A stretch of DNA of 64,000 nucleotides from Methyloligella sp050110875. GTDB lineage: Bacteria; Pseudomonadota; Alphaproteobacteria; Rhizobiales; Methyloligellaceae. The notes beneath the pieces are model-generated. The model was given only the letters and a program-made list of their open reading frames with translations, did not search any database and was not told where the DNA came from. The stretch is from assembly GCA_050110875.1 (NCBI GenBank), contig CP188828.1, positions 1,116,001 to 1,180,000 on the forward strand, given 5' to 3'. This document shows, in pieces, positions 9,901 through 18,727 of this stretch. Made by a program: the position numbers and the translations under genes. Within the stretch, counting starts at the first letter, position 1. Each line of letters opens with the position of its first letter.

Positions 9901-10053
9901 ACTGCCATCGGGACCGGCGTGTTCGGCGGAATGCTGAGCGCGACAGTGTTGGCGGTTGTCTTCGTGCCGGTGCTTTACGTTGTTGTCAGCCGATTAGCCA
10001 TGCCGAAAATCAGCGCGGAAGCATCTAACGAAGAGACCGTTTTAGCGAAATGA
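6934..10053 (+). CDS. RND multidrug efflux inner-membrane transporter (HAE1 family)
   Basis: At 1039 residues this is full length for AcrB/MexB-type pumps. It starts MAQFFIDRPVFAWVVA, has the porter domain motifs, and TM4 carries the proton-relay pair in GIIVDDAIVVVEN. TM10 has GLSAKNAILMVEYA with the conserved Lys. The second half repeats the layout with LAALYESWSIPLAVML. The known role is proton-driven export of drugs or hydrophobic compounds from the periplasm, as a trimer with the adaptor encoded just upstream. A two-component system follows after 39 bases, an arrangement like adeABC with adeRS, suggesting regulated expression. The substrate cannot be predicted. Confidence 0.96.
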   Translation: MAQFFIDRPVFAWVVAIFIALAGLIAIPQLPVARFPEIAPPSVSISATYTGATVQTVSDSVVSPIEEELSSVRNVLYYESTVDSSGGASINVTFKPGTDPELAQVDVQNRLKNAEPRLPEEVRRSGVSVEAAESGFLMVVTLRSRSGETDELTLGDYLTRTVSEELKRLPGVGRVQQFGSERAMRIWVDPAKLAAYDLTMTDVTEAIERENAQVSPGRVGDEPTVPGTRLSTPLTVHGQLITPEEFAAIPLRAKTDGSRLLLSDVARVELGAQSLAFRVTSNGQPAAAAGIQMSPGANAVRTAAGIEERLDELQTAMPEDMAVFASYNTAPFVKVSIAKVVQTLIEAMVLVFLVMLLFLQKLRYTLIPTIVAPIALLGTFAVMMASGYSINVLTMFGMVLAIGIIVDDAIVVVENVERIMARDGLSPRDATRQAMREISGAIVGITLVLAAVFIPMGLAGGSVGAIYRQFTMSMSVSILFSAFLALTLTPALCATILKPADSHPTRGFFGCFNRGFDALSKRYTGMVGWALRRGGRMLVIYALLLAALGFGYSRVATSFLPDEDQGNFMAMFELPAGATAERTGEIAAIYDAHSATRPNIVDNTVVVGFGFSGSGPNAAAAFTSLKDWSERTTTVDEEIAAAEVALADIPEGMAMVMKPPAIESLGTKSGFSLALEDRGNAGPAALDAARNQLIALASDSSLLTDVIADGLPDGQSIALKIDRQKALALGVSFSAISDTISTAIGSNYVNDFPNKGRLQQVVVQADAPARMHVQDVLRLEVRNIDGGMVPLSEVVKPVWENTPLQLSRFNGYPAALLSGSAAPGVSSGAAMAEIERLLTKLPKGFGLAWTGQALQERQSAAQTPMLLAASMLIVFLVLAALYESWSIPLAVMLIVPLGVLGAVLAVLARGMENDVFFKVGLITIIGLSAKNAILMVEYARHLRKGGMNIYRAALQASRLRLRPILMTSMAFILGVVPLMIASGAGSEIQTAIGTGVFGGMLSATVLAVVFVPVLYVVVSRLAMPKISAEASNEETVLAK

Positions 10054-10092
10054 GACCTTCGGAGCTGAAATCCAACGGTCGAAAGCAAAGCC

Positions 10093-10788
10093 ATGAATAA
10101 TGCTTTGATCCTCATCATTGAAGACGAGTCCGAGATCGCCGAGATCATCGGGACCTATCTGGCGCGCGAAGGCTTCCGGACCGTCACCGCGGGGGATGGG
10201 ACTGTCGGGCTTGTACACCACCTCAAGCTGCGACCCGACCTTGTCGTGTTGGATATCAAGCTACCGGGGCAGGATGGTTATGAGGTGCTGGCGTCTATCC
10301 GCCGACGCGGCAATACGCCGGTGATCATGGTCACAGCGCTGGCGGAGGACCTCGACAAGTTACAGGCCCTGCGCATCGGCGCCGACGATTATGTCGTCAA
10401 ACCTTTCAACCCGCTTGAGATCGTAGCCCGAGCCAAGGCCGTGTTGCGGCGGACTATGGGGCGCAGTGGTACTGAGGTGCTGCGGGTCGGTCCGCCGAGT
10501 GTGGATCCGAAGGCCTATCGGGCGGACGTCGAGAGTTCCGCAGGTCGGGTGACGCTCGATCTGACAAGGACCGAATTTCGAATTCTGGCACATATGGCCG
10601 CCAGCGCCGGCAGGGCGTTCCAGCGCTCCGAACTGGTCGATGCGTGCCTGCCGGAGAGTGAGGCGCTCGACCGGACGGTGGACAGTCATGTCAGTAATCT
10701 GCGCCGCAAACTGGCAGCGGCCGGGGCCGATGGATTGCTGACTAGCGTGCGGGGCGTCGGCTACCGTCTGGACAAAATTCATGGCTAG
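10093..10788 (+). CDS. OmpR-family response regulator (BaeR/AdeR-like)
   Basis: 231 residues. The receiver domain (about 5-120) has the acidic pair in IIEDESEIAE, the phospho-acceptor Asp in LVVLDIKLPG, the Thr/Ala in VMVTALAED and Lys in YVVKPFNPLE. The C-terminal winged helix (about 135-231) ends in the typical DSHVSNLRRKL and SVRGVGYRLD. The gene overlaps the kinase start by 8 bases, so both are translationally coupled. The likely targets are the RND genes upstream and perhaps the ABC exporter downstream, by analogy with BaeR and AdeR. Confidence 0.94.
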   Translation: MNNALILIIEDESEIAEIIGTYLAREGFRTVTAGDGTVGLVHHLKLRPDLVVLDIKLPGQDGYEVLASIRRRGNTPVIMVTALAEDLDKLQALRIGADDYVVKPFNPLEIVARAKAVLRRTMGRSGTEVLRVGPPSVDPKAYRADVESSAGRVTLDLTRTEFRILAHMAASAGRAFQRSELVDACLPESEALDRTVDSHVSNLRRKLAAAGADGLLTSVRGVGYRLDKIHG

Positions 10789-11848
10789 AAACCTGAATTC
10801 CGTCGTCGTCCGAGCGATGATCACGCTCACCCTGCTTGCGTTCGCCGTCGTCTATTTCGGGCTGTTCGCGTATTTCTTCTTCATCTACGAATGGCTCTAT
10901 CCGGAATTCGTTTATGACGATAGCTGGCGTATCAGCGATACCGTAACGCTCAGCGTCCTCTTGGGCATCGGACTATTAACGGCCTCATTCTTAGGCTGGA
11001 TCCTTGCCCGGCGGATTGCCGAGCCGTTGAGATCGGTCGCCGGTGCAGCGCGCAGAGTCGCGGAGGGAGATTTCTCGGCGCGCGCTTCATTGACCCGTGG
11101 CGATTTCGGCGAAGCGAGCGATCTGGTCGACGACTTCAATCAGATGGCAGAGCGGTTGCAACGCGCCGAGACTGAACTGAAATATTCGAACTCGGCTATC
11201 GCGCATGAGCTGCGGACGCCTCTAACCATTCTGCGCGGCCGATTGCAGGGCTTGCTGGACGGGGCATTTACTCCCAGTGCCGATCTCTATGGCAGGCTCA
11301 TCGAGCATGTGGACGACCTATCGGCGATCGTAGAGGAGCTACGTACGCTGGCGCTGAGCAATGCAGGCCGGCTCGATCTGGAATACTCACGTCTCGATCT
11401 GGCGGGGGAGGCCGAGGTGGTGCTGAGGTCGCTTGAGGATCAGTTCGGCGAGGCCGGGATCACGATCACGCATCAATTGAGTAGAGCGCTCACGAGCGCC
11501 GACCGCTTGCGGTTGCGGCAGGCCTTTGTCGCGCTCCTTGAGAACAGCTGCCGCTACGCCCCACAAAGTGCGGTGCACGTCGAAACCGGCGTGATCGGAC
11601 AGGGCGTCTTCTTCCGTTGCACTGACACAGGTCCCGGGCTTCCCGAAGAAGACCGTGCGCGCGCCTTCGAGCGTTTCTGGCGCGCGGACGACTCGCGCGG
11701 GCGCAGCGGCGGCGGTTCGGGTCTCGGTCTGCCCATTGTCAAGGCGATCGCACAGGCGCATGGAGGCGATGCGCTGATCGTTCCTTCCGAAAACCCCGGC
11801 CTTGCTGTCGAAATCCGGCTGCCTTCCCGGGAGGCTGTCTCTGTCTGA
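10781..11848 (+). CDS. Sensor histidine kinase (BaeS/AdeS-like)
   Basis: 355 residues. Two membrane helices (about 14-36 and 60-80) flank a very short periplasmic loop, followed by a HAMP domain, the DHp H-box in SAIAHELRTPLTIL, and a HATPase domain with N box (ALLENSCRYA), G1 (CTDTGPGLPEED) and G2 (SGGGSGLGLPIVKAI). The short sensor loop suggests sensing of membrane or envelope stress. It is coupled to the regulator gene by overlap. The ABC exporter starts 8 bases after its stop, so all the island genes probably form one operon. Confidence 0.93.
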   Translation: MARNLNSVVVRAMITLTLLAFAVVYFGLFAYFFFIYEWLYPEFVYDDSWRISDTVTLSVLLGIGLLTASFLGWILARRIAEPLRSVAGAARRVAEGDFSARASLTRGDFGEASDLVDDFNQMAERLQRAETELKYSNSAIAHELRTPLTILRGRLQGLLDGAFTPSADLYGRLIEHVDDLSAIVEELRTLALSNAGRLDLEYSRLDLAGEAEVVLRSLEDQFGEAGITITHQLSRALTSADRLRLRQAFVALLENSCRYAPQSAVHVETGVIGQGVFFRCTDTGPGLPEEDRARAFERFWRADDSRGRSGGGSGLGLPIVKAIAQAHGGDALIVPSENPGLAVEIRLPSREAVSV

Positions 11849-11856
11849 GAGTGGCA

Positions 11857-13638
11857 ATGACCACACACCTTCAGGATCCCGACGATTATGGGGACCTTGC
11901 TGCGCAGCATGTTTCCATGCGGCGCGTGCTGGCGCTGTTCGCTCCCTATCGGGGGCGCATCGCCGCTGTGATGCTGCTTATGGTGGTCGCTTCAGCGTCT
12001 GGGCTGGCAGGTCCGTTCCTGCTGCGTGCGATCATCGACGAAGCTTTGCCACGGAACGATATCTGGCTGTTGATTTGGCTGGTGGCGGGCATGGTCCTGG
12101 TGGCGCTTCTGTCGGCTGCGATCGGCGCTGCTCAAGTCATCCTCAGTTCACGCATCGGACAGGCGGTTCTGCACGATCTGCGCGTGAGGCTCTACGCCCA
12201 TCTCCAGAGTCTTTCGCTGCGGTTCTTCACCGGAACCCGTGTGGGCGAAGTTCAATCACGCATCGCCAGCGACATCGACGGGCTGCAAGCGCTGGTGACC
12301 GGAACCGCGGACGAACTCGGTCGCTCGCTCAGCGCGGTCGTCATGACCGCCATCGCCATTCTAATCCTCGACTGGCGGTTGGCACTCTTAGTGCTGTTCA
12401 TCGTGCCAGGGACGGTCCTGATCAGCAACCGCGTGGCACGGATGCGCGAGGCCCTGACCTACCAGCAGCAGGCGCGCGCCGCCGATATGTCCGTCGCCAT
12501 ACAGGAGACGCTTTCAGCCTCGGGGATCATCCTCGCCCGCACGATGGGACGGGGACCGCACCTGACGCAACGTTTCGCCCGCATCTCGGGCGATCTGGTG
12601 AAACTTGAGGTGAAGTCTCATACGGCCGGTGAATGGCAGTGGTCACTTATCGGTTTTGCGCTAGCGGTTCTGCCCGCGATTACGTTGCTGGCGGGAGGGT
12701 TGTTGATGCAGACCGGTAACCCCGCCACCATCGGCACCCTGGTCGCGATGATCGCGCTGCAGGAGCAGCTTTTGTGGCCGTTCGAGCAGTTGCTGGAAAT
12801 CGGCCGGGATGTGCGGAAGACGCGCGCCCTGTTCGCCCGGATTTTCGAGTATCTGGACAAGCCGGTCGAGATCATCGAGAGGCCCGATCCCATTACAATC
12901 CGACCTGCAGACATGCGCGGTGAGGTGGAACTGAACCATGTCAGCTTTGCCTATAGCGAGGAAGGCCGTCCGGCCGTCCACGACATCAGCTTGACCATTC
13001 CCGCAGGCAGCCATGTCGCAATTGTCGGTTCGACCGGTTCTGGCAAGACAACACTCGGTTACTTGCTGGCGCGGCTTTATGACGTGGACAGCGGCTCGAT
13101 CCGGTTCGACGGCGTCGATCTGCGAGAGATGAGCTTTCAATTATTGTCGAAAATGCTGGGAGTCGTCTCGCAGGATCCCTATCTGCTGCATGCCTCGGTC
13201 GCTGAGAACCTGCGCTTTGCAAAACCGGACGCGACCGATGAGGAGTTATTCGCAGCCGCAAGGATAGCCCAGATCCACAACCAGATCGCGTCGCTACCCG
13301 AAGGCTACGGCACGTTGGTTGGCGAAGAGGGTTATCGATTCTCCGGAGGCGAGAAACAACGCCTGGTACTGGCCCGCACCATCCTGCGCAACCCGAAGGT
13401 GTTGTTGCTGGACGAGGCGACGAGTGCTCTCGATACCCGCACCGAACGCGCGATGTCGCTGGCACTAGAGCGAATGTCGAAGGGGCGCACGACGATCACC
13501 ATCGCGCACCGGCTGTCGACCGTGCGCGATGCGGACCTAATTGTGGTCATGCAGGCGGGGCGTATCGTGGAACAGGGCGGCCATAATCAGCTGATGGCTC
13601 TCGGCGGTGCTTATGCGGGCTTGTTGCGGGGGGCGTGA
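11857..13638 (+). CDS. ABC exporter, fused permease and ATPase half-transporter
   Basis: About 593 residues. The N-terminal type-1 exporter membrane domain (about 25-310, six helices) is followed by the nucleotide-binding domain with Walker A GSTGSGKTT, Q loop VVSQDPYLL, signature FSGGEKQR, Walker B VLLLDEATSAL and switch His in IAHRLS. The form is MsbA/BmrA/LmrA-like, working as a homodimer to export lipids or drugs. ATG 11857 is preferred over GTG 11851; either lies right behind the kinase stop. It is the last gene before the right att-like repeat. The substrate is unknown; clustering with an RND pump points to detoxification. Confidence 0.93.
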   Translation: MTTHLQDPDDYGDLAAQHVSMRRVLALFAPYRGRIAAVMLLMVVASASGLAGPFLLRAIIDEALPRNDIWLLIWLVAGMVLVALLSAAIGAAQVILSSRIGQAVLHDLRVRLYAHLQSLSLRFFTGTRVGEVQSRIASDIDGLQALVTGTADELGRSLSAVVMTAIAILILDWRLALLVLFIVPGTVLISNRVARMREALTYQQQARAADMSVAIQETLSASGIILARTMGRGPHLTQRFARISGDLVKLEVKSHTAGEWQWSLIGFALAVLPAITLLAGGLLMQTGNPATIGTLVAMIALQEQLLWPFEQLLEIGRDVRKTRALFARIFEYLDKPVEIIERPDPITIRPADMRGEVELNHVSFAYSEEGRPAVHDISLTIPAGSHVAIVGSTGSGKTTLGYLLARLYDVDSGSIRFDGVDLREMSFQLLSKMLGVVSQDPYLLHASVAENLRFAKPDATDEELFAAARIAQIHNQIASLPEGYGTLVGEEGYRFSGGEKQRLVLARTILRNPKVLLLDEATSALDTRTERAMSLALERMSKGRTTITIAHRLSTVRDADLIVVMQAGRIVEQGGHNQLMALGGAYAGLLRGA

Positions 13639-13738
13639 TCCTGCAATGCCGGATCGGCTAGCACATTTGCTAGCGCACACGGCAGTTCTAGAGGAAATAC
13701 GCCTTGTAAAACAATTGGTTGGTGAGGAAGTCATTCGT

Positions 13739-13785
<47 letters not shown>

Positions 13786-14142
13786 CTCCCAAAGACTTAA
13801 GGCACTGATTTAATAGCCTTTCTGAGGCTAACGACAGCTTATGGCGCTAGCATAATGCTAGCGCAAGTCTGGGACTATCAGGTTTCCAGCCCTCCTGATC
13901 ATCTTAAGTGGCTGACAGTCCGGTCAAAATTGGAATGCTTCTATTAGCACAAGCTTGCGTGCCGATTTCGAGCGTTCTCAGTCTAGAATAATCTACCGGC
14001 CTTTATAAGATTCCTATATCTCTGCGGCCTCTCCCACCTCGAAAACATACGCCGATCACGACTAGCTCTCGTTGCGACCCCGCGCTGAGCGCGTCTGCCT
14101 CCTAGCGGGCGTCAGTGCGCATCGCTGAAAAGGAGTATGTCC
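13786..14142. other. Intergenic stretch before kdp, with CTAG palindrome
   Basis: No gene is seen from the att-like repeat to the small peptide ahead of kdp. It holds a near-perfect inverted repeat at 13844-13864 (arms GCGCTAGCA and TGCTAGCGC around TAA), which could be an operator or part of a terminator, and further CTAG sites near 13983, 14062 and 14102. Kdp promoter elements or KdpE sites are not recognisable with confidence. The stretch is less GC-rich than the neighbouring genes. Confidence 0.4.
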
Positions 14143-14238
14143 ATGACGAATTTCCTGGCGGATCTCATCTTCATCGCATCGGGACTGGGCTTTTTCGCCC
14201 TCTCGATCCTCTACGTCGCTCTCTGCGACCGGCTGTGA
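14143..14238 (+). CDS. Small membrane peptide at head of kdp operon
   Basis: A 31-residue peptide, MTNFLADLIFIASGLGFF followed by ALSILYVALCDRL, is almost entirely one hydrophobic helix with a CDRL end. AGGAG lies 7 bases before the ATG. Similar short peptides ending in CDRL/CERL are found directly upstream of kdpF in many proteobacterial kdp operons, though I know of no assigned role. The kdpF start follows its stop after 8 bases. A role in assembling or stabilising the Kdp complex is inferred from position only. Confidence 0.7.
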   Translation: MTNFLADLIFIASGLGFFALSILYVALCDRL

Positions 14239-14246
14239 GGATCGCC

Positions 14247-14336
14247 ATGACCTTCGAATATTGGCTCGCCGGCATCACAGTGATCGGGCTCATCGCCTAT
14301 CTCGCCTACGCCCTGCTCAGGCCCGAGCGGTTCTAG
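14247..14336 (+). CDS. kdpF: K+-transporting ATPase subunit KdpF
   Basis: A 29-residue single-helix peptide, MTFEYWLAGITVIGLIAYL then AYALLRPERF. The LLRPERF end is the typical KdpF signature, and the size fits (about 30 residues). KdpF stabilises the KdpABC complex in the inner membrane. It starts 8 bases after the small upstream peptide and ends 12 bases before kdpA. Confidence 0.92.
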   Translation: MTFEYWLAGITVIGLIAYLAYALLRPERF

Positions 14337-14348
14337 GGGGAGAGCGAT

Positions 14349-16052
14349 ATGACACTCAACGGATGGCTGCAGATCTTACTGTTTCTGGCGGTGCTCACGG
14401 TCCTGGCAGTGCCGCTCGGCCGCTATATGGCGGCGATCTTCGAGGGACGGCGGACCTGGCTCACACCGGTGCTCTCGCCGATCGAGAGCGGGCTCTACCG
14501 GCTCGGCGGTATCGATGCAAAATCCGAGCAGCATTGGACCAAGTACACGGTCGCCATGCTCCTCTTCAACGGCGCCGGCTTCCTGCTGCTCTACGGATTG
14601 CTCAGGCTGCAAGGGGTGCTGCCGCTGAACCCGGATGGCCTCGGCGCGGTTCCGCCCGATCTCGCCTTCAACACGGCGGTCAGCTTCGTCTCCAACACCA
14701 ACTGGCAGAACTATGGTGGCGAGACGACGCTCAGCTACTTCACCCAGATGGTGGGCCTGACCACGCAGAACTTCGTCTCCGCCGCGACGGGGATCGTTCT
14801 GGCCGTCGCGCTGATCCGGAGTATCGCGCGAAGCTCGGCGAAGACGCTCGGCAATTTCTGGGTCGATCTCACACGCTGCACGCTCTACATCCTGCTGCCG
14901 CTGTCGTTGGTGCTGGCCTTCGCGCTCGTCTTCCAAGGCGTGCCGCAGAACCTGAGCGCCTATGTGGAAGCGACCACGCTGGAAGGGGGCAACCAGCTGA
15001 TCAGCCAGGGGCCGGCGGCCTCGCAAGTGGCCATCAAGCAGCTCGGCACCAATGGCGGCGGGTTCTGGAACGTCAACTCGGCGATGCCGTACGAGAATCC
15101 GACGCCGGTCAGCAACTTCCTCGAGCTTCTTGCCGTCCTGCTGATCGCCGGCGCGCTGACCCACACATTCGGACGCATGGTGAAGGACGAGCGTCAGGGT
15201 TGGGCACTCTACGCCGCGATGACCATTCTGCTCCTTGCGGCTGTCAGCGCTTCCTACTGGGCCGAAGCCTCCGGCAACCCGGCCTTCGCCGCGCTCGGCC
15301 TCGACCCGGCCAATATGGAAGGCAAGGAGGTCCGCTTCGGAATCGTCAATTCGAGTCTCTGGGAGGTGGCCACGACCGCGGCCTCCAATGGCTCCGTCAA
15401 TTCCATGCACGACAGCTATACGCCGCTCGGCGGAATGGTGGCCATGGTGCTGATGCAACTCGGCGAGATCGTGTTCGGCGGTGTCGGCTCCGGCCTCTAC
15501 GGCATGCTGCTCTTCGTTTTGCTGGCGGTCTTCATCGCCGGGCTCATGGTCGGGCGCACCCCGGAATATCTCGGCAAGAAGATCGAAGGCCGCGAAGTGA
15601 AGATGGCGATGCTCGCGATCCTCATCCTGCCGCTGGCCATCCTCAGCTTCATGGCGATCGCAGTTGTCGCGCCCTTCGGACTCTCCAGCCCGGCCAATGC
15701 CGGACCGCACGGCTTCAGCGAGATCATGTATCTCTACACGTCGAGCGCTGCCAATAACGGTTCCGCCTTCGCTGGGATCACCGGCAACACGCCTTGGTAC
15801 AACGCGACGGGTGCGGCGGCGATGCTGGTCGGACGCTATTTCGTCATCGTGCCGACCATGGCGATCGCCGGCTCCCTTGCCGCTAAGACCGTCGCGCCAG
15901 CCTCCGCAGGCACCTTCCCGACCCATGGCGGGCTTTTCGTCGGCCTCCTCATCGGCGTCATCCTCATTGTCGGCTGCCTCACCTATCTGCCCGCCCTGGC
16001 GCTTGGGCCGATCGCGGAGCATTTCGCGATGCTCGCCGGGCAGTCCTTCTAG
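14349..16052 (+). CDS. kdpA: K+-transporting ATPase subunit KdpA
   Basis: 567 residues, full length for KdpA, the K+-selective channel-like subunit of the high-affinity KdpFABC pump (related to SKT transporters). Visible signatures: the pore regions NTNWQNYGGE and NGGGFWNVNSAMPYENPTP, and LGGMVAMVLMQLGEIVFGGVG. About ten membrane helices are apparent. GGGGGAGAG precedes the ATG. It is in one operon with kdpF upstream and kdpB 6 bases downstream. Confidence 0.97.
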   Translation: MTLNGWLQILLFLAVLTVLAVPLGRYMAAIFEGRRTWLTPVLSPIESGLYRLGGIDAKSEQHWTKYTVAMLLFNGAGFLLLYGLLRLQGVLPLNPDGLGAVPPDLAFNTAVSFVSNTNWQNYGGETTLSYFTQMVGLTTQNFVSAATGIVLAVALIRSIARSSAKTLGNFWVDLTRCTLYILLPLSLVLAFALVFQGVPQNLSAYVEATTLEGGNQLISQGPAASQVAIKQLGTNGGGFWNVNSAMPYENPTPVSNFLELLAVLLIAGALTHTFGRMVKDERQGWALYAAMTILLLAAVSASYWAEASGNPAFAALGLDPANMEGKEVRFGIVNSSLWEVATTAASNGSVNSMHDSYTPLGGMVAMVLMQLGEIVFGGVGSGLYGMLLFVLLAVFIAGLMVGRTPEYLGKKIEGREVKMAMLAILILPLAILSFMAIAVVAPFGLSSPANAGPHGFSEIMYLYTSSAANNGSAFAGITGNTPWYNATGAAAMLVGRYFVIVPTMAIAGSLAAKTVAPASAGTFPTHGGLFVGLLIGVILIVGCLTYLPALALGPIAEHFAMLAGQSF

Positions 16053-16058
16053 AGGTCT

Positions 16059-18119
16059 ATGGAAATGGCCAAATCATTGAAAAGGAACGCCAGGCTGGCG
16101 GATCGCCACGCGATTTTCATCACCGCCAAGAGCGCCTTCGCCAAGCTGCATCCGCAGATCATGTGGAAGACCCCGGTAATGTTCGTGGTAGAGGTCGTTG
16201 CTGTGCTCGGCACGATCCTACTGATCCATGACGGCATCCGAGGCGCAGAAAATTTCGCCTTCAGCTTTCAGATCATCTTGTGGCTCTGGTTCACCGTGCT
16301 GTTCGCGAATTTCGCCGAAGCCATGGCGGAGGGCAGGGGCAAGGCCCAGGCAGCCAATCTCCGCTCCACGCGCGAGCAGACGGTGGCGAAGCTGATTGTC
16401 GACGAAAGCAGCAGCTTGACGGTGCCGACCCCGGCGGTGGAGCTGGCCCGTGGGCAGATCGTGATGGTGGAGGCGGGCGACATCATCCCCTCCGACGGCG
16501 AGGTGATCGAAGGCGTCGCCTCCGTCAATGAGGCCGCGGTTACCGGCGAATCCGCTCCTGTCATCCGGGAGGCGGGCGGCGACCGCTCGGCCGTTACGGG
16601 CGGAACCCTCGTCGTCTCCGACTGGATCAAGGTACGCATCACCGCCGCCCCGGGTTCGACGTTCCTCGACCGCATGATCAGTTTGGTGGAAGGCGCGGAG
16701 CGGCAGAAAACGCCGAACGAGATCGCGCTGAACATCCTGCTGGCGGGCATGACGCTCATTTTCGTCTTCGCCACGGCGACCATTCCGAGCTTTGCGCGTT
16801 ATGCCGGCGGTGCCGTGCCCGTCGTCGTGATCGTCGCGCTCTTCGTGACGCTGATTCCCACCACGGTCGGTGCGCTGCTTTCGGCCATCGGTATCGCTGG
16901 CATGGACCGGCTGGTGCGCTTCAACGTGCTCGCCATGTCTGGCCGCGCAGTGGAGGCGGCGGGAGATGTCGACACGCTGCTGCTCGACAAGACTGGCACC
17001 ATTACCCTCGGCGACCGGCAAGCGACGGAGTTCCTGCCGCTCAAGGGCACGAGCGAGGAGGAGCTGGCAGATGCAGCACAGCTGGCTTCGCTCGCCGATG
17101 AGACACCGGAGGGGCGCTCGATCACCGTGTTGGCGAAGCAGGAATACGGCATCCGCGGCCGCGATATGCAGAAGCTGAATGCTGTCTTCGTGCCCTTCAC
17201 GGCACAAAGCCGCATGAGCGGTGTCGATATGGGGAGCACGAAGATCCGCAAAGGCGCGGTGGATGCCGTGCTTGACCATGTCGGGAAGGCGAAGTCGAAC
17301 TCCGAGGCGCGGGAACTGGAACAGCTGGCGGAGAGGGTTGCCAAGTCTGGCGGCACGCCCCTCGCCGTGGCCAAGGACGGCAAGCTCCTCGGCGTCATCC
17401 ATTTGAAGGATGTGATCAAGGACGGCATCCGGGAGCGCTTCGAAGAGCTCCGCCGCATGGGCATCCGCACGGTCATGATCACCGGCGACAACCCGATTAC
17501 CGCGGCCGCCATCGCAGCCGAGGCGGGCGTCGACGATTTTCTGGCCCAGGCAACGCCCAAGGACAAGCTGAAGCTGATCCGCGAGGAGCAAGCCAAGGGC
17601 AAGCTTGTCGCCATGTGCGGCGACGGCACGAACGATGCGCCGGCGCTGGCTCAGGCCGATGTTGGGCTCGCCATGAATACTGGCACGCAGGCCGCCCGCG
17701 AGGCCGGCAACATGGTCGATCTCGACTCCAATCCGACGAAGCTCATCGAGGTGGTGAAGATCGGCAAGCAGCTTCTAATGACCCGGGGGGCGCTAACGAC
17801 CTTCTCCATCGCCAACGACGTGGCGAAATATTTCGCGGTCCTGCCGGCCATGTTCCTGGCCTTCTATCCCCAACTCGGCGCGCTGAACGTCATGGGGCTC
17901 GCAAGCCCTGAGAGCGCGATCCTGTCGGCGATCATCTTCAACGCGCTCATCATTGTCGCGCTCATTCCGCTAGCGCTGCGTGGCGTTGACTACAAGTCCA
18001 TCGGTGCGGCCGGGCTGCTGCGGCGTAACCTGCTCGTTTACGGCATCGGCGGGTTGGTGGTGCCGTTCGCCGGCATCAAACTGGTCGACATCGCCGTCAG
18101 CGCGCTGCATCTGGTTTAA
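16059..18119 (+). CDS. kdpB: K+-transporting P-type ATPase subunit KdpB
   Basis: 686 residues. P-type ATPase hallmarks are present in order: actuator TGES in VTGESAPVIRE, phosphorylation site DKTGTITLGDR, nucleotide-binding region (KGA in IRKGAVDAV), and the hinge motif TGDNPITAAAI and GDGTNDAPALAQADVG. KdpB hydrolyses ATP to drive K+ uptake through KdpA. It starts 6 bases after kdpA and is followed by kdpC after 8 bases. Confidence 0.97.
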   Translation: MEMAKSLKRNARLADRHAIFITAKSAFAKLHPQIMWKTPVMFVVEVVAVLGTILLIHDGIRGAENFAFSFQIILWLWFTVLFANFAEAMAEGRGKAQAANLRSTREQTVAKLIVDESSSLTVPTPAVELARGQIVMVEAGDIIPSDGEVIEGVASVNEAAVTGESAPVIREAGGDRSAVTGGTLVVSDWIKVRITAAPGSTFLDRMISLVEGAERQKTPNEIALNILLAGMTLIFVFATATIPSFARYAGGAVPVVVIVALFVTLIPTTVGALLSAIGIAGMDRLVRFNVLAMSGRAVEAAGDVDTLLLDKTGTITLGDRQATEFLPLKGTSEEELADAAQLASLADETPEGRSITVLAKQEYGIRGRDMQKLNAVFVPFTAQSRMSGVDMGSTKIRKGAVDAVLDHVGKAKSNSEARELEQLAERVAKSGGTPLAVAKDGKLLGVIHLKDVIKDGIRERFEELRRMGIRTVMITGDNPITAAAIAAEAGVDDFLAQATPKDKLKLIREEQAKGKLVAMCGDGTNDAPALAQADVGLAMNTGTQAAREAGNMVDLDSNPTKLIEVVKIGKQLLMTRGALTTFSIANDVAKYFAVLPAMFLAFYPQLGALNVMGLASPESAILSAIIFNALIIVALIPLALRGVDYKSIGAAGLLRRNLLVYGIGGLVVPFAGIKLVDIAVSALHLV

Positions 18120-18127
18120 GGAGAGAG

Positions 18128-18700
18128 ATGTTGAAACAGCTCCGCTCGGCGATCGTCTTCCTGCTCGGCTTCACGATTCTGACAGGGTTTCTCTACCCGC
18201 TTGCGGTGACAGGTATCGTCGGTGTTGTGTTCCCGATCCAGGCGCATGGCAGTCTGATCGAACGCGATGGCCGGGTGATCGGGTCGAGGTTCATCGGTCA
18301 GTCATTCACCGAGCCCGGATATTTTCACGGTCGTCCTTCGGCCACTTCGCCGGAACCATACAACGCAGCCGCCAGTAGCGGCTCCAATCTGGGGCCGACG
18401 AGCAAAGCGCTGCTCGATAGGGTCAAAACTGATGTGGAGCGGCTGCGACCTGAGAATCCGGAAGCACCCGTTCCGACCGATCTGGTCACCTCGTCTGCTA
18501 GTGGGCTCGATCCGCATATCTCGCCGGAAGCTGCACTTTACCAAGTGCCGCGGATCGCAAGGGCGCGCGGCATTCCGGAGGTTATTCTCCAAAAGCTCGT
18601 GGCGACCCATATTGAAGGGCGCAGCCTCGGATTTCTCGGCGAGCCGCGGGTCAATGTGTTGGCGCTCAATCTCGCTTTGGATGAGACTCGAGGGCAGTGA
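18128..18700 (+). CDS. kdpC: K+-transporting ATPase subunit KdpC
   Basis: 190 residues with one N-terminal membrane helix (AIVFLLGFTILTGFLYPLAV) and a periplasmic domain containing the family motif GSRFIGQSFTEPGYFHGRPS, the SGSNLGPTSKAL stretch and SASGLDPHISPEAA. KdpC is the small periplasmic-facing subunit that boosts K+ affinity. AAGGAGAGAG stands before the ATG. The kdpD gene follows after 27 bases. Confidence 0.96.
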   Translation: MLKQLRSAIVFLLGFTILTGFLYPLAVTGIVGVVFPIQAHGSLIERDGRVIGSRFIGQSFTEPGYFHGRPSATSPEPYNAAASSGSNLGPTSKALLDRVKTDVERLRPENPEAPVPTDLVTSSASGLDPHISPEAALYQVPRIARARGIPEVILQKLVATHIEGRSLGFLGEPRVNVLALNLALDETRGQ

Positions 18701-18727
18701 GAACAGTTCTCGCCCCAATGAGGCAGA

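Noticed and set aside
14261..16022. Long frames in other phases across kdpA
   Set aside because: They mirror kdpA, which has every family motif; the alternatives are Arg/Gly-rich shadows caused by high GC.
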